A stretch of 9,808 nt of DNA from an uncultured Mycolicibacterium sp. GTDB lineage: Bacteria; Actinomycetota; Actinomycetes; Mycobacteriales; Mycobacteriaceae. The stretch covers positions 1 through 9,808 of the forward strand of contig NZ_CALDGS010000049.1 of NCBI RefSeq assembly GCF_937941905.1, read 5' to 3'. The notes under the pieces are model-generated. The model was not told the DNA's origin. It saw only the letters and a list, made by a program, of their open reading frames with translations, and ran no database searches. Positions 1 to 4,769 of the stretch are shown here, piece by piece (the stretch's first letter is position 1; every line of letters begins with the position of its first letter). The translations under genes were made by a program, and so were the position numbers.

Positions 1-72
1 CGGGGTGGAGCAGCTCGGTAGCTCGCTGGGCTCATAACCCAGAGGTCGCAGGTTCGAATCCTGTCCCCGCTA
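1..72 (+). tRNA. Initiator tRNA-fMet (CAT), 5' end cut by the window edge
   Basis: The cloverleaf can be folded by eye. The anticodon loop CTCATAA has anticodon CAT at 33-35 and sits on a stem ending in three G:C pairs (GGG/CCC), the hallmark of the initiator rather than the elongator methionine tRNA. The T arm GCAGG-TTCGAAT-CCTGT and the acceptor 3' strand CCCCGCT-A follow. The window's first base matches tRNA position 3 (CGGGG pairing with CCCCG), so two 5' bases are missing. Position 72 is T, which fits the unpaired 1-72 end that marks initiator tRNAs (A72 in E. coli). CCA is not encoded; the genome reads CGA after the discriminator A. The tRNA delivers formylmethionine to start codons. 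Confidence 0.97.
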
Positions 73-78
73 CGAGGA

Positions 79-94
79 GATGCCGCAAGGCATC
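79..94 (+). other. GNRA-capped hairpin in the tRNA 3' trailer
   Basis: GATGCC and GGCATC form a perfect 6-bp stem closed by a GCAA (GNRA) tetraloop, starting 7 bases after the tRNA discriminator base. It lies between the tRNA and its terminator, so it would be part of the precursor trailer. It could guide 3' processing or simply be a stable spacer; the sequence alone does not say which. Confidence 0.55.
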
Positions 95-98
95 GGGG

Positions 99-138
99 CA
101 AGCCGCAGGCCGGAACATCGGTCTGCGGCTTGTTTTTT
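99..138 (+). terminator. Intrinsic terminator of the initiator tRNA
   Basis: CAAGCCGCAG (99-108) pairs perfectly with CTGCGGCTTG (123-132). The stem can extend by five more pairs (two of them G-T) to a 4-base AACA loop at 114-117, giving about 15 bp. Six T residues follow at 133-138. This is a textbook rho-independent terminator, stronger than usual for this kind of genome. Its T-run directly abuts the stop codon of the convergent tetR gene. Read from the other strand it is the same hairpin without a U-tract, so it may also weakly stop transcription from the tetR side. Confidence 0.92.
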
Positions 139-771
139 CTACTCCCGGCTCGCGCGCAGGTGGTCGACCAGCAGCGCGGCCATGGCCTGCCGCAGCGGTT
201 GGGTCGGGACGGGGACGTCGGTGACCATCTGACCGACCATGAGGCCCAGCGGTGCCGCCCACAGCAGGTCGGCGAGGGCGCGGGCGTCGGGCGACGGCGT
301 GCCGATCAGCCCGGCGATGCGGCGCAGTCCGGGCTCCAGCGCCGCGAGGTGGCCGGTGCCGAGCTTGGCGCGCAGCGATCGGGTGGCGATGAGGATCTCC
401 ATCGCGGCGAGGCTGGCGGGGTCCAGGAAGACCTCCCAGGCGGCGTCGGCCAGCGTCCGCATCCGGGCCTCGGGATCGTCGATCGCGGCGACCCGGTCGG
501 CGAGGTCGTCGATCGCGGCGGCCAACTTCGTCACCGCGTGGTCGATGACCGCGGTGAGCAGGCCCGCCCGGTCGCCGAAGTGGTACTGGATCACCCCGGT
601 GCTCACGCCGGCCCGCTCGATGATGTGGCGGGTGCTGGCCGCGGCGAAACCCTCCTCCCGGATGCACCGGATGGTCTCGGCGATGACGAGTTCGCGGGTG
701 CGGTCGGCGCGTTCCTGGCTCCGGACGGCATTGCGTCGCGGGGCGGTGCGGCGGGCTGATCGGGTCGGCAT
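139..771 (-). CDS. TetR/AcrR-family transcriptional repressor
   Basis: A 210-residue protein of typical TetR length. The N-terminal DNA-binding domain is clear: helix 1 from about residue 26 (LVIAETIRCIREEGF), then the helix-turn-helix at about 45-65 with ASTRHIIERAGVSTGVIQYHF, ending in the family hallmark G-x-x-x-x-HF. The rest is an alanine- and leucine-rich helical ligand-binding and dimerisation domain with no recognisable ligand signature. The ATG at 771 was chosen because it gives normal family length and has GAGGAA about 9 bases upstream; the frame stays open further upstream, but that extension would run through the divergent promoter. It is divergent from the EBP-like gene, with a 112-bp shared control region that contains overlapping palindromes. 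That arrangement usually means the repressor controls itself and its neighbour. The ligand is unknown; a lipid or sterol-like molecule is an inference from the neighbour only. Confidence 0.94.
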   Translation of the reverse strand: MPTRSARRTAPRRNAVRSQERADRTRELVIAETIRCIREEGFAAASTRHIIERAGVSTGVIQYHFGDRAGLLTAVIDHAVTKLAAAIDDLADRVAAIDDPEARMRTLADAAWEVFLDPASLAAMEILIATRSLRAKLGTGHLAALEPGLRRIAGLIGTPSPDARALADLLWAAPLGLMVGQMVTDVPVPTQPLRQAMAALLVDHLRASRE

Positions 772-820
772 GGGTCGATGGTTCCTCGTCGGGGCGGACG
801 GGTCCGAAAAAATCGCATCC

Positions 821-842
821 GTGATGACATCACACATGTCAT
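821..842. promoter_or_regulatory. Overlapping palindromes, probable TetR operator
   Basis: Two perfect inverted repeats share the same bases: GTGATG-A-CATCAC (821-833) and ATGACAT-CACAC-ATGTCAT (824-842). A further half-site, ATGTC, lies at 846-850. They sit between the divergent tetR and EBP-like start codons, 42 bases upstream of the plus-strand gene. Size and placement fit a TetR-family operator. Which palindrome is the true site cannot be told by eye, and no clear -10/-35 pair was assigned for either gene. Confidence 0.65.
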
Positions 843-883
843 GAAATGTCGGAGACGGGCGACGCGGCAGAAGGGCAGCGCCG

Positions 884-1630
884 ATGACCGAGACGATCGA
901 CCGCACCGGCACCCGGCGGGGATTCTCCTCGCTGCAGAAATCGCTGTTCGGTGTGCTCGCGTTCTTCTTCGCGATCCACCCGGTGTTCTGGTACCTCGAG
1001 ACCCGCGTGGGCATCGCCCAACCGGTGGTCTCGACGGTCATGGTGATCGTGGTGGTCGGCTGTTTCGCGACCGCGCTCGCGCTGCCCTGGATCCGGGTGG
1101 GGGAGCGCCGGGACTGGACCCGCGCCGACTGCCTCGGGGCGATGATCATCGTGTGGGTCTTCATCGCCCTCATCCCGAGGTTCGTCTGGGAACTGCCGTG
1201 GCTGCTGTTCTTCGACCGGATCGTGGCCGGGGTCGAGAGCGGATCGCTGTGGACCTACATGTGGTCGCCGATCCTGCTCGGCGGTGACGCGCGCTACCTC
1301 ACCGGCGACACGCTCATCGTGTGCATGGAGTGGATCGCGCTGTTCGCCGGGATCTTCGAGGCCTATGCGCTGTTCCAGTTCTTCCGCAACGGCCGGCGGT
1401 TCACCGCCAACCAGTTGTCGCTCATCATGGCCGGGATGATCGTCGAGGTCACCCTGCCGGCGGTGTATTTCGGCACCGAGATCGCCAACAACCTGCAGAG
1501 CATGTCCTCGCCGGTGGAGATGTGGGTGAAGTTCGTACTCATCAACGTGTTGTGGTGCACGATGCCGCTGCTCACCTACTTCTGGGGGGTACGCCGGCTG
1601 GTCGACCACAACCTGCGGGTGCGGTTCTGA
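884..1630 (+). CDS. EXPERA/emopamil-binding-protein (EBP)-family membrane protein
   Basis: A 248-residue integral membrane protein with about six hydrophobic segments (near 20-38, 47-69, 86-110, 143-168, 177-197, 212-235). It carries the signature blocks of the EBP family in order: E103 in FVWELPW, GDARYLTGD (134-142), VCME with E149, YFGTE (195-199), and NVLW with N221 and W224 followed by P228. Recalled human EBP has the matching blocks GDSRYILGD, VCME, YFLTE and NALW. EBP isomerises the delta8 double bond of sterols to delta7 in the ER. The residues matching human E80, E122, N193 and W196 are kept, but the one matching H76 reads as arginine (R99) and T125 reads as alanine, so the same chemistry is not assured. 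The start has AGAAGGG 8 bases upstream. It is divergent from a TetR repressor. Likely an inner-membrane protein binding or isomerising a hydrophobic ring lipid; the substrate is unknown. Confidence 0.82.
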   Translation: MTETIDRTGTRRGFSSLQKSLFGVLAFFFAIHPVFWYLETRVGIAQPVVSTVMVIVVVGCFATALALPWIRVGERRDWTRADCLGAMIIVWVFIALIPRFVWELPWLLFFDRIVAGVESGSLWTYMWSPILLGGDARYLTGDTLIVCMEWIALFAGIFEAYALFQFFRNGRRFTANQLSLIMAGMIVEVTLPAVYFGTEIANNLQSMSSPVEMWVKFVLINVLWCTMPLLTYFWGVRRLVDHNLRVRF

Positions 1631-1644
1631 CCGGTGCCGGTCAG
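1627..1644. repeat. Inverted repeat spanning two convergent stop codons
   Basis: C-TGACCG-gtgc-CGGTCA-G is a perfect 7-bp hairpin with a 4-base loop. Its arms contain the TGA stop of the EBP-like gene (1628-1630) and the TGA stop of the minus-strand thioesterase gene (1641-1643). There is no T-run on either side. It may act as a weak bidirectional transcription stop between the two genes, only 10 bases apart, or may be partly coincidental because paired TGA/TCA stops already give symmetry. Confidence 0.4.
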
Positions 1645-2468
1645 CTCCGCTCCGGCCGGAACGCCATCCCCGGCTGCGCCAGCGCGGTGACCACGGTGTG
1701 GCCGATCGGCCCCTGCTCGTCGAACATCGTGGCCGAACCGGAGGCCAGGCCGGCATGGCCGATGTGGCCGTCGGAGGCCAGCCCGATGTACTCGCCGGCC
1801 GGCAGCCGCACCAGCGACAGCGTGAAATCGGCGTTGATGAACCGCAATCCGGCCGTTCCCCAGTTCGTCACCGCGCTGGTCACATCGGCCGCCATCGCCG
1901 CCCGGACGAACGGGGTCAACGGCACCCCCTCGACGAGCGGGTGAATCTCCCTGATCCAGCCGAACTTTCGGAACTCGTCCTGCTCCCACTCGGTCTCCCG
2001 GCCGCACGCGCCGCCGGCGTGACAGGCCCACATCTCGAACGGGGGATCGGTGCGGTCCCAGCCGTGGTGCGGCAGCGGCGGCATGGCCTGTCGCGGCGTC
2101 CAGACCCGGCCCGGTGGCGCCGCGCCGGGCCGGGCGAACAGCACCGTCGCCCGGGCCGCCAACTGCCCGCCCTGGTGCAGTTCGACATCGGCGGCCCGGA
2201 TCCGCCGGCCGTCGCGACGGATCGCGGCGGCGGCGGTGACGGGGGCGAGCGCCACCGGGCGCAGCAGGTCCACGGTCAGCCGCGCCGGCAGCAGCCCGGG
2301 ATCGGCGACTGCGCACTCGGCGACATGGCCGAGCAGCCCGCCGACGACCGTGCCGCTGACACTGGCGCCCCAGGGTCCGCGGGCCAGTTCGGTGGGGGTG
2401 TAGCCGTCCCGGTCGGCGGTGAAGTAGGCCGTCGTGAAGCAGGCAGGGGTGAAACGGGCAGGGGTCAT
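1641..2468 (-). CDS. Acyl-CoA thioesterase-like double-hotdog protein
   Basis: A 275-residue protein of the TesB-like double-hotdog thioesterase group. The N-terminal hotdog has the family opening (AYFTADRDGYTPTELARGPW, residues 14-33), then LTVDLLRPV and ELHQGGQLAARATVLF. The C-terminal hotdog has LRFINADFTLSLVRLPAGEY and SATMFDEQGPIGHTV. These proteins hydrolyse acyl-CoA or bind acyl thioesters in the cytosol; the substrate here is not predictable. ATG 2468 has GAGGAA 5 bases upstream and overlaps the bioN stop as ATGA, so translation is probably coupled and the gene is the last of the bioYMN transcript. The first 18 residues are a degenerate pentapeptide tandem repeat. Biotin feeds acyl-CoA carboxylases, so an acyl-CoA enzyme in this operon is plausible but unproved. 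It converges on the EBP-like gene with a 10-base gap. Confidence 0.85.
   Translation of the reverse strand: MTPARFTPACFTTAYFTADRDGYTPTELARGPWGASVSGTVVGGLLGHVAECAVADPGLLPARLTVDLLRPVALAPVTAAAAIRRDGRRIRAADVELHQGGQLAARATVLFARPGAAPPGRVWTPRQAMPPLPHHGWDRTDPPFEMWACHAGGACGRETEWEQDEFRKFGWIREIHPLVEGVPLTPFVRAAMAADVTSAVTNWGTAGLRFINADFTLSLVRLPAGEYIGLASDGHIGHAGLASGSATMFDEQGPIGHTVVTALAQPGMAFRPERS
2421..2465 (-). repeat. Three 15-bp tandem repeats at the thioesterase N terminus
   Basis: Codons 2-16 are three 15-bp units encoding TPARF, TPACF and TTAYF, then a partial fourth (TA). Units 2451-2465 and 2436-2450 match at 13 of 15 bases; the third is more diverged. Family members, as I recall, begin near the third unit (AYF...), so the first two look like a local duplication by replication slippage that stayed in frame. 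Confidence 0.75.
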
Positions 2469-3091
2469 GTGTTCCTCGTCGGCGGTGGTTCGTCCAGTCC
2501 GCGCGCGACGAGCGCCTCGGCGAAGCCGTCGGCGATACGCAGCGCGGCCACGATCACCGGTGCCACCGCGATCCGCGGCATCCAGCGCAGGCCGCGGGCC
2601 CGGCGGGCCTCCTCGACCTGGCGCACCGTGTCGATCATCAACGGGATGGCGCGGATCGCCAGCGCCAGCGCCAGGGCGATCTGGTCCACCGGCACCCGCA
2701 CCCGCCGCAGCGGTCCCAGCGCCCGGGTGAGCGCGTCGAGCATGTCGGTCACCCGGGTGGTCGCCGACACCACCGCGGCGGCCAGCACCGACAGCAGCAG
2801 CACCCCGCACACCACCACGGCGCGCCGCCCGTCGGTCAACAGCAGCTGGAAGGCGAAGATCACCGCCACCGCCCACAGCACCGGGCGCAGCTGGACGGCC
2901 AGCAGGCGGGGCCGGATCCGTGCACCCGCCACCAGGCCCGCGGCCGCCAGCGCGGCGATCCCCAGCCGGGCCGGGGTGGTGACCAGCACCGCCATCGCCG
3001 CGATCACCGCGCCCAGGCCGAACAGCTTGACCCCCGCCGGCAGCCGGTGCAGCGGCGAGTCGCCGGGCAGGTAGGAGCCGAACCCGTTCAC
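2465..3091 (-). CDS. bioN: BioN/EcfT-type transmembrane subunit of an ECF biotin transporter
   Basis: A 208-residue membrane protein of the CbiQ/EcfT family. Hydrophobic segments lie near 22-40, 43-58, 72-86, 91-110 and 135-155, followed by a cytoplasmic helical region. That region holds the two Ala-Arg-Gly coupling motifs of the family: EARRARG ending at 167 and ALVARG ending at 198. These short helices dock into grooves of the ATPase and pass on its movement to the substrate-binding subunit. The GTG at 3091 was chosen because it overlaps the bioM stop as GTGA and gives the usual length; a longer upstream reading in this frame would overlap most of bioM. The gene order bioY-bioM-bioN supports the biotin assignment. 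Its stop overlaps the next gene by 4 bases. Confidence 0.92.
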   Translation of the reverse strand: MNGFGSYLPGDSPLHRLPAGVKLFGLGAVIAAMAVLVTTPARLGIAALAAAGLVAGARIRPRLLAVQLRPVLWAVAVIFAFQLLLTDGRRAVVVCGVLLLSVLAAAVVSATTRVTDMLDALTRALGPLRRVRVPVDQIALALALAIRAIPLMIDTVRQVEEARRARGLRWMPRIAVAPVIVAALRIADGFAEALVARGLDEPPPTRNT

Positions 3092-3771
3092 GCCATCAAC
3101 CGCCGGTAGGCCGCGATCGCCGCCGCCGGCTCGTCGTCGGCGCACACCCGCCCCTCGTCGAGCACGATCACCCGGTCGAAGTCGTCGACGAGCTCCAGGT
3201 CGTGGGTCACCACCACGAGCTGGTGCTCCAGCGCCGCGAACGCGTCCCGCAGCATCCGCGCGTTGCGCAGGTCCAGCAGTGTGGTGGGTTCGTCGGCGAC
3301 CACGATGCGCGGCTCGGTGACCAGCACCGCGGCCAGCGCGAGCAGCTGTTTCTGCCCGCCGGAGAGCAGGTGGGCGGGGTGGTCGGCGTGGCCGGCCAGG
3401 CCGAACCGCTCCAGCACGTGCCGGACCCGGCGGGTGCGTTCGGCCCTCGGCAACCGGTGCCGCGACAGCGAGAGCTCGATGTCCTCGGCCACCGTCGGCA
3501 TCAGGATCTGCCGGTCCGGATCGGTGAACACGAACCCGACCAGCCGGCGCACCGCCCGCACCGACCGCGCGGTGTCGAGCCCGCACACCCGCACCGTGCC
3601 GCGGTCGGGCCGCACCAGCCCGTTGATCATCCGGGCCAGCGTGGATTTGCCGGAGCCGTTGGCGCCGATGATGCCGATGCGCCGCTCGGTCAGCCGCAGC
3701 GAGATGCCGGTCAGCACGGGGCGGTCGCCGTAGGCGTGCGAGACGCCGTCGAAGACGATTTCCTCACCCAT
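3088..3771 (-). CDS. bioM: BioM ATPase subunit of an ECF biotin transporter
   Basis: A 227-residue ABC ATPase with all main motifs: Walker A GANGSGKST (36-44), the signature LSGGQKQ (136-142), Walker B IVVADEP with E161, a D-loop at LLD, and the switch histidine H190 in VVTHD. At the usual Q-loop place (typically FQNPD in this family) it reads FTDPD (82-86), with a glutamine only at 88. As the sole ATPase of the cassette it should work as a homodimer with BioN and BioY, taking up biotin at the cytoplasmic membrane. The ATG at 3771 lies inside the end of bioY (8-base overlap) and has no good ribosome-binding site of its own, which points to translational coupling. Confidence 0.93.
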   Translation of the reverse strand: MGEEIVFDGVSHAYGDRPVLTGISLRLTERRIGIIGANGSGKSTLARMINGLVRPDRGTVRVCGLDTARSVRAVRRLVGFVFTDPDRQILMPTVAEDIELSLSRHRLPRAERTRRVRHVLERFGLAGHADHPAHLLSGGQKQLLALAAVLVTEPRIVVADEPTTLLDLRNARMLRDAFAALEHQLVVVTHDLELVDDFDRVIVLDEGRVCADDEPAAAIAAYRRLMA

Positions 3772-4372
3772 CGGCGCGGCGTCGCCACGGGGTGATCAGG
3801 CCGGGGCGGGTGCGGTGCACCTGGGCGGCGACCAGGGCGGCGGCCACCGCCTTGGCCAGGTCCCCGGGCAGGTAGACGCCGTTGGCGGCCAGCGCCGCGC
3901 CCCAGGACAGGTCGGTGCGGAGCACCAGTCCGGCGGTGCCGAAGGCGTAGATGACCGCCATGCCGCCGACGACGTTGATGAGGATGCCCCACCCGACGCG
4001 GTAGCGCGGCATCATCGCCGCGGTGAGCGCGCCGATGACGAGCACCGCCGGCAGCCACCCGACGAAGAACCCGCCGGTGGGGGAGGACAGCGACACCAAC
4101 CCGGTCCGTCCGCCGGCCAGGATGGGCAGCCCGGCGATGGCCAGCAGCGCGAACAACACCACCGCCAGCGCCCCCTTGCGCGGTCCGAGGATCGAGCCGG
4201 CCAGCATCACCCCGAGGGTCTGCAGCGTGATCGGCACCCCGGTGGAGCCGAGCGTGATGGTGCCCGGCAGCCCCAGGGCGCCGATCAGTGCCGCGAAGAC
4301 CGCGGCCTGCGCCAGATCCCCCGGCCCGATCGCCGGCCGGTGTGCCGGTCTGCGGCCGGTTGCGCTGTCCAC
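3764..4372 (-). CDS. bioY: BioY, biotin-binding S component of an ECF transporter
   Basis: A 202-residue, largely hydrophobic protein with the BioY motifs in order: GVPITLQTLG (45-54), GLPILAGGRTG (81-91), SPTGGFFVGW (97-106) and YLPGDLAKA (167-175). BioY captures biotin with high affinity and here is joined by its own ATPase and transmembrane subunit, forming a dedicated BioMNY transporter. The start is GTG 4372, 7 bases after the stop of the hydrolase tail; the site before it is weak, so translation may depend on ribosomes arriving from upstream. That upstream gene is frameshifted, so coupling may be altered. No BirA- or BioQ-like operator was recognised. Biotin transporters are well known in Corynebacterium (bioYMN); the three-gene set is less expected in a mycobacterium. 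Confidence 0.95.
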   Translation of the reverse strand: MDSATGRRPAHRPAIGPGDLAQAAVFAALIGALGLPGTITLGSTGVPITLQTLGVMLAGSILGPRKGALAVVLFALLAIAGLPILAGGRTGLVSLSSPTGGFFVGWLPAVLVIGALTAAMMPRYRVGWGILINVVGGMAVIYAFGTAGLVLRTDLSWGAALAANGVYLPGDLAKAVAAALVAAQVHRTRPGLITPWRRRADG

Positions 4373-4379
4373 CCGCCGA

Positions 4380-4769
4380 TTATCGCAACCGCTCTCCGAC
4401 CGCCCGTGCCACCACCTCGTGGCCGAGGTACTCGGCGATGTCGTGGGCGCGGTCCCGCGGGTTGTGCACCCGGAACTCGTCGTTCACCCCGGGCCACCGC
4501 CCGGCCAGCGGGCAGCCGATGGCGACCGGATCGCCGGCGTAGTAGGTGTTCACCCAGCGGCCGGTGCGGTGCGGCCGGTTCACCCCGCGGGCCCACAGGC
4601 TGGTCCGGACGGCGTCGAGGCCCAGCGGGCTGCCGGCGGTCACCAGCAGGTCGACCTCGACCCGCTCCGGCAGCCGGGCGAGCAGATCCATCGCCACCAC
4701 GCTGCCCAGGCTGTGCGCGACGATCACCAGTGGGCCGGTCTCGGGCAGGGCGGCGCGCACCGTGTCGGC
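4380..4769 (-). pseudogene. Detached C-terminal part of the alpha/beta hydrolase domain (after a frameshift)
   Basis: This frame continues the hydrolase domain of the larger upstream gene. It reads ADTV (from 4769), then RAALPETGPLVIVAHSLGS, with the nucleophile elbow AHSLGS, a downstream AGDP aspartate and a late HDIAEYL histidine that fit the acid and base of the triad. The upstream frame stops matching exactly where this one starts. Restoring one G near 4769 joins them into one 635-residue protein. There is no convincing ribosome-binding site; a GTG at 4760 would start after the beta strands and cap that precede the elbow, so independent function is unlikely. The tail ends 7 bases before bioY. 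Confidence 0.8.

Noticed and set aside
772..1173. A longer tetR reading frame extending upstream through the divergent gap and into the EBP-like gene.
   Set aside because: The extension has no TetR-family sequence, crosses the operator region and is antisense to a clear membrane-protein gene. ATG 771 gives the standard length.
1641..2876. A longer thioesterase reading frame starting inside bioN.
   Set aside because: The upstream part overlaps the bioN coding region in another frame and is Arg/Gly/Ala-rich noise. The ATG at 2468 has a good ribosome-binding site and the ATGA overlap.
3089..3586. A longer bioN reading frame extending into bioM.
   Set aside because: It would overlap most of the ATPase gene. 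The GTG at 3091 in the GTGA overlap gives the normal EcfT length.
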